Below are positions 1 through 7,590 of a stretch of 10,016 bases of DNA, piece after piece. The position numbers and the translations under genes are program-made. Where the stretch lies: the NCBI GenBank assembly GCA_003159055.1, contig PMLH01000251.1, positions 1 through 10,016 on the forward strand, given 5' to 3'. The first letter of the stretch is position 1. The number at the start of each line of letters is the position of its first letter. A model generated the notes under the pieces. The model searched no databases and was not told where the DNA came from. It saw only the letters and a program-made list of their open reading frames with translations. This stretch comes from Myxococcales bacterium (GTDB taxonomy: Bacteria > Myxococcota > Polyangia > Fen-1088).

Positions 1-1650
1 GTATTCCGACATGTCGTAGCGAAGAAACGAGACGCCAAGCACCTCAGCGAGTTGCTTGGCCAGCTCGGTCTTGCCCACGCCGGTGGGGCCGGCGAACAGG
101 AAACACCCAATCGGGCGCCCTGGCTGCCCGAGCCCCGCGCGGTTCATGCGAATTGCCTGGCAGACGCGCTCGACCGCTCTGTCTTGGCCGAACAGCCGCG
201 TCTTGATTTCCGTTTCCAGGTTGCGCAGCCGCTCGCGATCGGTCGATGCCGCCCGTCGCGGCGGAATGCGCGCCATGGTCGCGACCACCGCTTCGATGTC
301 GCGCGCCCGCACCCGCAGCGGCTGATCCACCGGACGCTCGCCCTCGCCGCTGTCACGCAGCTTCAAAATCGCGCCCGCTTCATCGATCAAGTCGATCGCC
401 TTGTCGGGAAGCTTCCGCTCTTGCAGATAGCGATCGGCCAGCTCGGCCGCGACCCGCAGGGCCTTCGGACTGTACTTTACGCCGTGGAATTTCTCGTAAT
501 GGCGGCGCAGGCCGCGCAGCACCTTGACCGTGTCGGGAACGTTCAGCTCCGACACCTCGATGGTCTGAAACCTCCGCGCTAGGGCACGGTCCTTCTCGAT
601 GTGCGCGCGCAGCTCTTTGTGGGTGGTGGTGCCGATGCAGCGGATGCGGCCGCTCGACAAGAGTGGCTTGAGCAGATTGGACGCATCCATGGTGCCGCCG
701 GACACCGCGCCCGCGCCGACGATGGTGTGGAGCTCGTCCACGAAAACCACCGCGTTCTCTTGTTCCTCGACCGCGCGCAGAACCGCCTTGAATCGCTCTT
801 CGAAGTCGCCGCGGTAGCGCGTGCCGGCCAAGATCGCGCCCATATCGAGCGAAAAGATGGTCGTGTTCTGCAGTGCCTTGGGCGCCTCGCCCGCCTCGAT
901 ACGGGCTGCCATGCCCTCGACGATGGCGGTCTTGCCAACCCCGGGGTCGCCGACAAACAACGGGTTGTTCTTGCGCCGTCGGGCCAACACGTGCAACGCG
1001 CGCTCGACCTCTTTGTGCCGACCAACCAGTGGATCGATTTCGCCTCGCCGCGCCCGCTGGTTCAGGTTGACCGCATACTCCGCCAAGGGATCCTTGGCCG
1101 GCGTATCGTCGCGCTCCTCGTCAGCCATCGGCGCGTCCTCTTCCGAGCCGTCCTTGCGGCCCGGCAGAAGCTTGGCGGTTCCGTGCGAAATGGAAGTCAA
1201 GATGTCGAGACGCGAGATGCCCTCCTCCTTGAGAAAATGCACGGCGTGACAGTCGCGCTCGGAATACATCGCCACCAGCACGTGCGGACCGTGGACCTCG
1301 TCCCGGCCTGCGCCGATAATGTGGTTCACCGCGCTTTGAATGACCCGCAAAAAGCCAAGGCTCGGCTGCGCGTGGTGTGGCTCGTCGGCTTCAGGGGCGA
1401 CTTCGTGCTGTTCACCGTCGGCCTGCGCCGGCTCGGGCGTCGGTAGGACGGGGATCGCGGTGGAGAGGAACTTTTCCAGCTTCGCCCGCAAGCGCGGCAA
1501 GGCCCCGCCACACTTCTTGATCACGTCGGCGGTCCTGCGGTCGTCGAGGAGAGCAAGAAGCAGATGCTCCAGCCCGGAGAACTCGTGTCTGCGTCGGGTG
1601 GCGTCCCCGAGCGCCTGCCGGACTGCCTGTTCAAGCTCTGTACTTAGCAT
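1..1650 (-). CDS. clpA: ATP-dependent Clp protease ATP-binding subunit ClpA (3' part outside window)
   Basis: AAA+ unfoldase that feeds substrates to the ClpP peptidase in the cytoplasm and takes N-degron substrates from ClpS. The 550 codons present cover the N-domain (about 1-160, two Clp repeats separated by a Pro/Glu/His-rich stretch at 68-97), the first AAA+ module with Walker A GDPGVGKT at 234-241, Walker B ending VDE at 304-306 and the arginine pair 359-360, and the start of the second module with Walker A GPTGVGKT at 521-528. There is no coiled-coil M-domain between the modules, and the second module opens with a ClpA-like stretch ending FGQD (487-490), so this is ClpA rather than ClpB or ClpC. 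E. coli ClpA has about 758 residues, so roughly 200 C-terminal residues, including the ClpP-binding loop, lie beyond the left edge. The ATG at 1650 overlaps the clpS stop by 7 bases, implying co-transcription and translational coupling. Confidence 0.97.
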   Translation of the reverse strand, partial: MLSTELEQAVRQALGDATRRRHEFSGLEHLLLALLDDRRTADVIKKCGGALPRLRAKLEKFLSTAIPVLPTPEPAQADGEQHEVAPEADEPHHAQPSLGFLRVIQSAVNHIIGAGRDEVHGPHVLVAMYSERDCHAVHFLKEEGISRLDILTSISHGTAKLLPGRKDGSEEDAPMADEERDDTPAKDPLAEYAVNLNQRARRGEIDPLVGRHKEVERALHVLARRRKNNPLFVGDPGVGKTAIVEGMAARIEAGEAPKALQNTTIFSLDMGAILAGTRYRGDFEERFKAVLRAVEEQENAVVFVDELHTIVGAGAVSGGTMDASNLLKPLLSSGRIRCIGTTTHKELRAHIEKDRALARRFQTIEVSELNVPDTVKVLRGLRRHYEKFHGVKYSPKALRVAAELADRYLQERKLPDKAIDLIDEAGAILKLRDSGEGERPVDQPLRVRARDIEAVVATMARIPPRRAASTDRERLRNLETEIKTRLFGQDRAVERVCQAIRMNRAGLGQPGRPIGCFLFAGPTGVGKTELAKQLAEVLGVSFLRYDMSEY

Positions 1651-1964
1651 GATTGCCTACGCACCGAACATTCGAGCGGCATCTCGTGTTTGCGCGCGAA
1701 CCCGACCACTTGGCTCGCCTTGGTCTCCGCGATGTCGCGAGGGTAGGTTCCGGCCACGCCCGAACCCTTGGTATGAACATGCATCATGATCTCGTTCGCT
1801 GTGGTGGCGTCGTGGTGAAAGAACTTGACTAGCACGTAGACCACGAAAACCTGGGTGGTGTAGTCGTCGTTGTGGAGCACGACTTCGAACAGACCTGGCT
1901 CCTCCACCTTGGTTCGCTCGAGGGTGGTTATCTCGCGGTCTTCTTGCGGATTTCGCTTGGGCAT
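1644..1964 (-). CDS. clpS: ATP-dependent Clp protease adaptor ClpS
   Basis: Small cytoplasmic adaptor (106 residues, normal length) that recognises N-terminal destabilising residues and delivers those proteins to ClpA. The core fold is clear: HNDDYT at 31-36 supplies the conserved Asn-Asp-Asp that binds the substrate alpha-amino group, HVHTKG at 62-67 carries the second binding-pocket His (H64, equivalent to E. coli H66), and VAGTYPRDIAETK (70-82) is the ClpA-contact segment. The position of the E. coli gatekeeper Met40 is Gln38 here, and the preceding Pro is Thr. The ATG at 1964 has no obvious Shine-Dalgarno sequence. The gene overlaps clpA, which lies just downstream, by 7 bases, the standard proteobacterial arrangement. 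Its promoter must lie in the 90 bases shared with the divergent aminopeptidase gene, but I see no convincing one on this strand. Confidence 0.96.
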   Translation of the reverse strand: MPKRNPQEDREITTLERTKVEEPGLFEVVLHNDDYTTQVFVVYVLVKFFHHDATTANEIMMHVHTKGSGVAGTYPRDIAETKASQVVGFARKHEMPLECSVRRQSC

Positions 1965-2039
1965 GTCGAGAACTGCACTAGCTTGGCACGAGTCCTGGAA
2001 CGATCAAGATCCGCCACCCGATTCGGGGCTCCGGCATCG

Positions 2040-2045
2040 TATACT
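2040..2045 (+). promoter_or_regulatory. -10-like hexamer directly before the aminopeptidase start
   Basis: TATACT matches the sigma70 -10 consensus TATAAT at five of six positions and ends 9 bases before the ATG at 2055. Transcription from it would begin about 1-3 bases before the start codon, giving a leaderless or nearly leaderless mRNA, which fits the absence of a Shine-Dalgarno sequence. No good -35 element is visible at 16-18 bases upstream, so the assignment is tentative. The rest of the 90-base clpS/aminopeptidase spacer (1965-2054) shows nothing else I can name. Confidence 0.4.
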
Positions 2046-2054
2046 TTGCGCGAC

Positions 2055-3452
2055 ATGGATCTCTCGTATTTCGACTCCAAGGCTTGTGCACACAGGCGCT
2101 CGCAACTCGCAGGCCGCCTCGGCAACCGCCCAGCCTTGATAGCCGCCAGCGCGCCTCGCCCGCGCGGAACCTATCGTGGGCTGCACTTTTTCCGCGGTGC
2201 CAGCCATTTCCTCTACCTGTTCGGGCTGCACCTTCCGAGGGCGATGGGATTGTGGACCGGCGAGCACTGGCAGCTCTTCTTGCCCGAGCCTGGCCCCGAC
2301 GTCGCGCTTTGGACCGGTCCCGAACCCAGTTTCGCCGAGCTGGCCGAGATCATCGGCGTGCCCGCCCTGCCGTCGTCGAGGTTGCAAGGCGCCCTTGCGC
2401 AGGCGCGGACAGCGACCCTGCCGGCGCCCGACATCGAAACCTGCGTCGAGCAGTCGGCCCTCCTCGGACGCGAAATCCGCCCGGGCAAGCTGGCCCCCAT
2501 CGACGAGCCTCTGGCAGACGCCATCATCGCAATGCGCTTGGTTCATGACGCTGCCGCCATCGCCGGGCTGCGCGAGGCCGCACGTGCCACCAAGGCGGCT
2601 CACCTGGCGGGCCTCACCACCACCCGCCCCGGCATCCGTGAGAGCGTCGTCCGTGCCGCGATCGAGGCGGAGCTGGTCGCGCGCAACATGACCACGTCCT
2701 ACAACTCCATCGTATCGGTGCAGGGCGAAGTTCTGCACAACGAGGCACACCACCACATGCTGGAGGCAGGCGACTTGCTGCTGGTCGACGCCGGCGCGGA
2801 AACCGCGGGAGGTTGGGCCGGTGATGTGACCCGAACTTGGCCGGTCAGCGCACGCTATTCGCCCACGCAGCGCGACCTTTACCAGGTCGTGCTTGGCGCG
2901 CAGATGGCAGCGGCAGAAGCCGTGCGGCCCGGCCGGCGCTACCTCGACCTGCAAGGCATCGCAGCGAAGAAAATCGCCGAAGGCCTGGTCGGCCTGGGGA
3001 TCTTGTCGGGCACCCCCGCCGAGTTGGTAGGCGATGGTGTGATCGCCCTGTTCTTCCCGCATGGGGTCGGGCACCTCATCGGGCTCGACGTGCACGATCT
3101 CGACGACCTGGGCGACCGCGCGACCTACGCGCCCGGACGGACACGCTCGGCCGATCCGGGCCTAAAGGCGCTTCGCCTCGATCGCGACTTGGTTCCCGGC
3201 ATGGCGGTGACCATCGAGCCTGGCTTCTATCAAGTCCCGGCGATTCTCGAGGATCCCGAGCGCATGAAGGTCGCAAAGGACCGCCTGCATCGCGAGCGGC
3301 TGGCGGCTTTCCGGGACGTGCGCGGGATTCGCATCGAGGACAGCCTGCTCGTCACCGAGGAAGGCCACGAGAATCTGACCGACGGCATTCCGAAAACCAT
3401 CACAGCCGTCGAATCCGCCATGCAGGCATCGGGCCTGCCCCAGGCTACTTGA
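2055..3452 (+). CDS. Xaa-Pro aminopeptidase (M24B family, aminopeptidase P-like)
   Basis: Cytoplasmic dinuclear metallopeptidase that removes N-terminal residues preceding proline. The 465 residues comprise an N-terminal creatinase/AMP_N-like domain (about 1-155) and the pita-bread catalytic domain (about 160-450). Metal ligands can be placed at D245 (in LLLVDAGAE), D257 (GDVTRTW), H340 (HGVGHLIGLDVHD starting at 336), E388 (TIEPGFY) and E428 (GIRIED), with the substrate-side His at 228 (VLHNE). All are intact, so an active enzyme is expected. The reading frame is open further upstream to an ATG at 1872, but that would run across the clpS coding region; the ATG at 2055 starts the domain at the usual point (YFxxxxxxxxRR). 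There is no signal peptide and no Shine-Dalgarno sequence. It is divergent from clpS and its 3' end overlaps the convergent kinase gene by 8 bases. A prolidase (dipeptide-specific) activity cannot be excluded from sequence alone. Confidence 0.94.
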   Translation: MDLSYFDSKACAHRRSQLAGRLGNRPALIAASAPRPRGTYRGLHFFRGASHFLYLFGLHLPRAMGLWTGEHWQLFLPEPGPDVALWTGPEPSFAELAEIIGVPALPSSRLQGALAQARTATLPAPDIETCVEQSALLGREIRPGKLAPIDEPLADAIIAMRLVHDAAAIAGLREAARATKAAHLAGLTTTRPGIRESVVRAAIEAELVARNMTTSYNSIVSVQGEVLHNEAHHHMLEAGDLLLVDAGAETAGGWAGDVTRTWPVSARYSPTQRDLYQVVLGAQMAAAEAVRPGRRYLDLQGIAAKKIAEGLVGLGILSGTPAELVGDGVIALFFPHGVGHLIGLDVHDLDDLGDRATYAPGRTRSADPGLKALRLDRDLVPGMAVTIEPGFYQVPAILEDPERMKVAKDRLHRERLAAFRDVRGIRIEDSLLVTEEGHENLTDGIPKTITAVESAMQASGLPQAT

Positions 3453-5169
3453 CGAACATCACTACCGCGATCGTGGCAGCCAGCAGCAGTGCGACCACCA
3501 GGATCACGCGCAGAACCCTGCGCGGCCTCGCGACGGCCTGGCTATCAGCCACCACACCCCGTCCACCGCCTCGCACGGCTGGAGACAATGGTGGCGACAG
3601 ATGACGATTCCGCTCCTCGATGGGACGCATGCCCTGGCGAACCTTGGGCGCAGTGGACGACATCAGTGGCACGCGACCACTCTGGTGCCGATCGCCTGGA
3701 TCCTCTTCGCGCTTGCCGAAAGGCGCGAGGTCGATGGCCAGCGCGCTCATCTGCTGCTCTTCCTGGCTGTCCGACGCCGGCTCGTCGATGTGCAAGCCAA
3801 GACTCGTACGTAGCTCTTCGATCTCGGTGCGGCGCTCTTCTTCCTGTTTTCGGCGATCCGCCTCGCTAAAGGCCACTTCGGGCATCGCGAAAGCAGGAAT
3901 CTCTCTCCTGGTGGTCGCCAACTCGTCGCAGATCTGCGGCTTCTTTGACGGTTCCCGCCCAGACCGAGCAGCGAGCGGGCCGCGCGTGGCCACATCCAGA
4001 GCCACCAGGCCCGTCGCCACCTGGCGGCTGCTCAGCGCGTGTGCCAATTGCCGCATGTCCGCGGGCACGTCGCCGGAACCACCCAGGCCTACGACCGACT
4101 TGCCGTGGCTGTCGTCGCCTAGATTCTTGAGTGCAGCACAAAACTCGGATGCATTCTGAAAGCGATGCTCGGGCTGCTTGGCCAAGAGCCGCAAGATGAT
4201 CGCGTTCATCGCCGGGCCGATGGTTTCATAGCAAATGTCGCTCGGAGGCACCGGCGCCTTTTCGACGTGCGCTTGCCAGATATCGAGTGGGGTCGCGCCG
4301 TCGAATGGCAAGCGCCCGGTGAGGGTCTCGTACAGCAGGATCCCCAGCGAATATAGATCCGCCCGTGCATCGACCTTGAGACCGCGGCACTGCTCGGGGG
4401 ACATGTAGTGAGGCGTACCCACGTTGACGCCCGCAGCCGTGCGCGGGCCGCCGTTGCTCAAGTGCGCAGGAACCCCTTCGACCAACTTGGCCAGACCGAA
4501 ATCGACCAACTTGGTCTTCTGCCCGCCGGGCTGTGGCGAGGACAGCAGAAGGATGTTCTCCGGCTTGAGATCGCGATGGACGATACCCTTCGCGTGCACC
4601 GCAACCAGCGCCTCTCCGACTTCGAGAAAGATGGGAATGACCTCGGCCACGGGCAAGCAAATCCGCTCACGCAAGACGTCACCCAGGTTGCGGCCGTCGA
4701 GGTACTCCATCACATAGTAGTGCCGGCCGTCGGTGAGCTGGCCGAAGGAAAAGATATCCACCAGCCCGGGATGCCGGATGTCGTTCACCGCACGCGCTTC
4801 CAGCACGAAACGACGAATGGCGTTCTTGTTGTTGGCCAGCCGGCCTGCCAGCACCTTGATAGCGACCTTCTTGCCGATGATGGGATGGACGGCGCTGTAC
4901 ACGGTTCCCATGCCGCCCTCACCAATGCGGTCGAGGACCTGATATTCGCCGACCAGCGTGCCAGGGGTGAGCTTGGTGGTGACCTTGCTGTCGAATGGGT
5001 CGAAGATTCCGACCGTGGGCGACGGTGTGTCCAAGCGAGCGTCAACCGGTGGCGCAAAGGCCGGCGCACCGGTCGCGACCGTCTTCAGATCGGAACGCCC
5101 CGGGCATTCGAAGTTAGACTCCATACCGTGAGCGGCCTTGCCACAGTAAGGACACAGGTCGGAAGGCAT
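3445..5169 (-). CDS. Tail-anchored Hanks-type serine/threonine protein kinase
   Basis: Eukaryotic-like Ser/Thr kinase of 574 residues. The kinase domain spans about 76-350 with glycine loop GEGGMG (83-88), catalytic lysine K105 (VAIK), helix-C E124, HRD at 198-200 with K202 and N205, DFG at 223-225, activation-segment GTPHY (251-255) and SPEQ (257-260), and D271; all key residues are present, so it should be active. A short N-terminal cysteine knuckle (C6, C9, C22, possibly H14) precedes it. A low-complexity linker (about 351-548) includes a charged, probably coiled stretch at 437-456. A basic cluster (549-554) leads into one hydrophobic segment (about 554-573) that ends one residue before the C-terminus, so the whole protein sits in the cytoplasm anchored by its tail with no outside sensor domain. 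It lies downstream of fabF on the same strand, 113 bases away, and overlaps the convergent aminopeptidase gene. The substrate is unknown. There is no Shine-Dalgarno sequence at the ATG. Confidence 0.95.
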   Translation of the reverse strand: MPSDLCPYCGKAAHGMESNFECPGRSDLKTVATGAPAFAPPVDARLDTPSPTVGIFDPFDSKVTTKLTPGTLVGEYQVLDRIGEGGMGTVYSAVHPIIGKKVAIKVLAGRLANNKNAIRRFVLEARAVNDIRHPGLVDIFSFGQLTDGRHYYVMEYLDGRNLGDVLRERICLPVAEVIPIFLEVGEALVAVHAKGIVHRDLKPENILLLSSPQPGGQKTKLVDFGLAKLVEGVPAHLSNGGPRTAAGVNVGTPHYMSPEQCRGLKVDARADLYSLGILLYETLTGRLPFDGATPLDIWQAHVEKAPVPPSDICYETIGPAMNAIILRLLAKQPEHRFQNASEFCAALKNLGDDSHGKSVVGLGGSGDVPADMRQLAHALSSRQVATGLVALDVATRGPLAARSGREPSKKPQICDELATTRREIPAFAMPEVAFSEADRRKQEEERRTEIEELRTSLGLHIDEPASDSQEEQQMSALAIDLAPFGKREEDPGDRHQSGRVPLMSSTAPKVRQGMRPIEERNRHLSPPLSPAVRGGGRGVVADSQAVARPRRVLRVILVVALLLAATIAVVMFVK

Positions 5170-5180
5170 CGTGGACGCGT

Positions 5181-5186
5181 AGTGTA
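5181..5186 (-). promoter_or_regulatory. -10-like hexamer before the kinase gene
   Basis: Read on the minus strand, TACACT ends 11 bases before the kinase ATG and matches the -10 consensus at four of six positions. There is no recognisable -35 hexamer at the usual distance and no Shine-Dalgarno sequence between it and the ATG. If used, the leader would be only about 4-5 bases. The alternative is read-through from the fab operon upstream. Confidence 0.25.
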
Positions 5187-5201
5187 TCGCGAGAACGGTC
5201 A

Positions 5202-5213
5202 GATCGTACGATC
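5202..5213. promoter_or_regulatory. Perfect 12-base palindrome upstream of the kinase gene
   Basis: GATCGTACGATC is an uninterrupted perfect palindrome 32 bases before the kinase ATG, overlapping where a -35 element would lie for the nearby -10-like hexamer. It could be an operator for a dimeric regulator. Two or three such palindromes are expected by chance in 10 kb, so position is the main argument. The rest of the 113-base fabF/kinase spacer (5170-5282) holds a second short palindrome (5237-5246) but no T-tract terminator. Confidence 0.25.
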
Positions 5214-5282
5214 AGTTTGGTCGGGGTCGCCGCCCAGGCCATGGCCGGGTCCGATCACTCCTCAACCAACGCAGCCCTGCGA

Positions 5283-6533
5283 CTACGCGCGTTCTTTGCC
5301 GAAGATCAGGCAGGCGTTAGTGCCGCCGAAGCCGAAGCTGTTGGTGAGCGCGTGGCGCAGCTTGGCGGTGCGAGCGACATTCGGCACGTAGTCGAGGTCA
5401 CAATCGGGATCGGGCGTCGTGTAGTTGATGGTCGGCGGAACCTGGTCTCGATCGAGCGCGAGCACACAGAAGGCCGCCTCAGCGCCGCCAGCGGCCCCCA
5501 GCAGGTGGCCCGTCATCGACTTGGTCGAGCTGATCATCAACTTGCGCGCGTGGTCGCCGAACACCCTCTTGACGGCCAGGGTTTCAGTTGCATCGTTCAT
5601 CTTGGTCGAGGTCCCGTGCGCGTTGATATAGTCAATCTGCGAGCCATCGAGGCCAGCATCGGTCAGGGCGGCACGCATGCAACGCTGAGCGCCCTCGCCT
5701 TCCGTGCTCGGGGCGGTGATGTGGTGTGCGTCCGCGGTCGCGGCATAGCCCTCCATCTCGGCGAGAATGTGCGCGCCTCGCCGCTTGGCATGCTCCATTT
5801 CCTCCAGTACCAAGACGCCTGCGCCCTCGGACAGGACGAAGCCGTCTCTGTCGAGGTCGAAGGGCCGAGACGCCAACTGTGGGGCATCGTTCCGTGTCGA
5901 CAGAGCGCGCATTGCCGCGAACCCGCCAACACCGAGCGGCGTGACGACCGCTTCACTCCCGCCGCAAAGCATCACATCCATCTCACCGCTGCGGACCAGG
6001 CGAAACGCATCGCCAATCGCGTGGGCGCCGCTCGAACAGGCCGATACTTGGCTGTAGCACGGGCCCTTCGCGTTGAACTTGATGGACAGTTGGCCCGCGG
6101 CCAGGTTGATGATGAGCTGGGTGACGAAGAACGGCGAAAACGCGTGGCGAGGCGGCTTGCTTTGCAACGCCAGGTGGGTCGCTTCGATGGTTGTCAGCCC
6201 GCCCATTCCGGAACCGATGAAGCAACCGGTTCTCTCGGCAAGTGTGCCTTCGATTACCAGCCCCGCCTGATCCATGGCCATCGATCCAGCCGCAACCGCG
6301 TACTGGACGAACGGATCAGCCATTGATGCCTTGGCGTCGCGCGCGCTGATCCAGCGCGTCGGATCGAAATTGCGAACTTCGCCAGCGAACTGGGTCGAGA
6401 ACTTGCTGGCGTCGAAACGCGTTATGGGCCCGATCCCGGACATACCGGCGATCAGACCCTTCCAGGATTCCTCGGTCCCAACCCCGAGCGGAGTGACGAG
6501 ACCCACGCCGGTAACAGCAACCCTGCGTGGCAT
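5283..6533 (-). CDS. fabF: Beta-ketoacyl-[acyl-carrier-protein] synthase II
   Basis: Condensing enzyme of type II fatty acid synthesis; it extends acyl-ACP by two carbons with malonyl-ACP. The protein is 416 residues, typical for FabF. The thiolase-fold active site is complete: Cys166 in SACSSG, His306 in NAHGTST, and Lys338 and His343 in TKSMTGH, followed by the C-terminal glycine-rich FGFGGTN. The ATG at 6533 is preferred because it is preceded by AGGGG at five bases' spacing and gives the usual short MPRRVAVTG opening; a GTG two codons upstream (6539) is the alternative. It is the last gene of the lipid operon, 8 bases after the acpP stop, and its immediate upstream neighbour is the acyl carrier that presents its substrates. 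No clear intrinsic terminator follows it. Confidence 0.97.
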   Translation of the reverse strand: MPRRVAVTGVGLVTPLGVGTEESWKGLIAGMSGIGPITRFDASKFSTQFAGEVRNFDPTRWISARDAKASMADPFVQYAVAAGSMAMDQAGLVIEGTLAERTGCFIGSGMGGLTTIEATHLALQSKPPRHAFSPFFVTQLIINLAAGQLSIKFNAKGPCYSQVSACSSGAHAIGDAFRLVRSGEMDVMLCGGSEAVVTPLGVGGFAAMRALSTRNDAPQLASRPFDLDRDGFVLSEGAGVLVLEEMEHAKRRGAHILAEMEGYAATADAHHITAPSTEGEGAQRCMRAALTDAGLDGSQIDYINAHGTSTKMNDATETLAVKRVFGDHARKLMISSTKSMTGHLLGAAGGAEAAFCVLALDRDQVPPTINYTTPDPDCDLDYVPNVARTAKLRHALTNSFGFGGTNACLIFGKERA

Positions 6534-6541
6534 CGCCACCC

Positions 6542-6781
6542 CTACTTGGCGCGTGACTTCACGTAGTTCACGACGTCGCCAACTGTCTTGATCTTTTCGG
6601 CGTCCTCGTCGGGAATTTCCAGGCCAAAGGCCTCTTCGATGGCCAGCACAAGCTCAACCACGGAAAGCGAGTCGGCCTTGAGGTCGTCCATGAACAGGGA
6701 GTTAAGGGCCACCTTGTCGAGTGGCACCTCGAACTGTTCAGCTACGATCTTCATGACCTTCTCTTCGATGTTCTCAGCCAT
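6542..6781 (-). CDS. acpP: Acyl carrier protein
   Basis: Small acidic carrier (79 residues) that shuttles growing acyl chains on a 4'-phosphopantetheine arm between fatty acid synthesis enzymes. The attachment serine is Ser38 in the DSL motif (37-39), helix II continues [22 protein letters not shown], and the four-helix pattern is complete. The residue after DSL is Ser instead of the usual Asp, and the residue normally Gly two before Asp-Ser is Lys (DLKADSL). The ATG at 6781 was chosen over one at 6829 because it has a GAGG Shine-Dalgarno at eight bases and yields the standard ACP N-terminus. It lies between fabG (51-base gap) and fabF (8-base gap) in one operon. Confidence 0.98.
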   Translation of the reverse strand: MAENIEEKVMKIVAEQFEVPLDKVALNSLFMDDLKADSLSVVELVLAIEEAFGLEIPDEDAEKIKTVGDVVNYVKSRAK

Positions 6782-6832
6782 TCTCGGATCCTCTTCTACT
6801 TCGGTTTGTGGGAGCGTCGTGGAACGCATAGG

Positions 6833-7585
6833 TTACATGAAAAGTCCGCCATTCACCCGAACCACCTGCCCAGTGATATAGCCCGATTTCGGCCCGGATA
6901 GGAAGACCACCGCGTGCGCGACATCGTCGGAAGTGCCGATTCGGCCGATGGGGATGGTCTTGACCAACTCGGCCTTGCGCGTTTCCGACATCTCGCTCGC
7001 GGTCATGTCGGTGTCGATAACGCCGGGAGAAACAGCGTTGACCGTGAGGCCACGCGAAGCGTACTCGCGCGCCCAGCTCTTGGTAAGACCAATGACGCCA
7101 GCCTTGGCGGCCGCGTACGGGCCCTGCCCTGCGACGCCGATCTCACCGACGATGGAAGTTACGTTGATGACGCGACCGCCGCCTGATGCACGCATGAGCG
7201 AACGCAGCGCCGCACGCGTGCAGTGAAAGGTTCCGCCCAGGTTGACGTCGAGGGCGCGCTTGAAATCCGCATCCTTCGCGCCGAGGGTCAGGGTGTTCAC
7301 CGCCACGCCGGCGTTGTTGACCAGGATGTGGATCGCACCCATCTCGGTCATGATTTGCTTCATGGCGGCTTCAACGGCGGCCCCGTCACTCACGTCGAAC
7401 TGCAGCGCCTTCGCCTCGCCGCCAGCGCTGGTGATCGCCTCGACGGTTTCCGCGGCTTTCCCATGGTTCGATTGATAGTTGACGACCACGCGCGCGCCTT
7501 CCGCCCCGAGCGCGATGGCGATGGCACGGCCGATGCCGCGTGAGGCACCGGTCACGACTGCGACTCGACCGGAAAGAACCCGCAA
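6833..7585 (-). CDS. fabG: 3-oxoacyl-[acyl-carrier-protein] reductase
   Basis: NADPH-dependent short-chain dehydrogenase that reduces 3-ketoacyl-ACP to 3-hydroxyacyl-ACP. The 250 residues are close to the 244 of E. coli FabG. Visible are the nucleotide-binding TGASRGIG (12-19), NNAG (90-93), and the catalytic set N115, S144, Y157 and K161 (PYAAAK), ending in the family's VNGG tail. Start choice: a TTG at 7585 begins five bases after the plsX stop and gives the expected N-terminus just before the Rossmann strand; its GAGGAG lies 11 bases upstream, slightly far. The only ATG in frame, at 7630, would add 15 unmatched residues and overlap plsX by 40 bases. It sits directly between plsX and acpP; fabH and fabD, often found here, are absent. 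Confidence 0.96.
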   Translation of the reverse strand: MRVLSGRVAVVTGASRGIGRAIAIALGAEGARVVVNYQSNHGKAAETVEAITSAGGEAKALQFDVSDGAAVEAAMKQIMTEMGAIHILVNNAGVAVNTLTLGAKDADFKRALDVNLGGTFHCTRAALRSLMRASGGGRVINVTSIVGEIGVAGQGPYAAAKAGVIGLTKSWAREYASRGLTVNAVSPGVIDTDMTASEMSETRKAELVKTIPIGRIGTSDDVAHAVVFLSGPKSGYITGQVVRVNGGLFM

Positions 7586-7590
7586 AACTT

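Noticed and set aside
601..1446. Long open frame on the plus strand (281 codons)
   Set aside because: It is wholly antisense to clpA, whose protein is unmistakable; long antisense frames are expected at this GC content and its translation shows no known motif.
1982..1998. Sigma54-type promoter (TTGGCAC) between clpS and the aminopeptidase gene
   Set aside because: The -24 half is reasonable, but there is no GC-containing -12 element at the required distance.
1872..2054. N-terminal extension of the aminopeptidase to an ATG at 1872
   Set aside because: It would run through the clpS 5' region in antisense, adds 61 residues with no family match, and the -10-like hexamer lies after it.
2004..3095. 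Long open frame on the minus strand (363 codons)
   Set aside because: Antisense to the aminopeptidase gene, which has all its metal ligands; the translation looks like low-complexity shadow sequence.
5237..5246. GGCCATGGCC palindrome after fabF as a terminator
   Set aside because: It has no loop and no T-tract on either strand, so it is probably a chance palindrome.
4408..5391. Open frame on the plus strand (327 codons) crossing the kinase start and the end of fabF
   Set aside because: It overlaps two well-supported genes in antisense and has no recognisable domain or ribosome-binding site.
5217..6326. Open frame on the plus strand (369 codons)
   Set aside because: Antisense to fabF over nearly its entire length; no protein family features.
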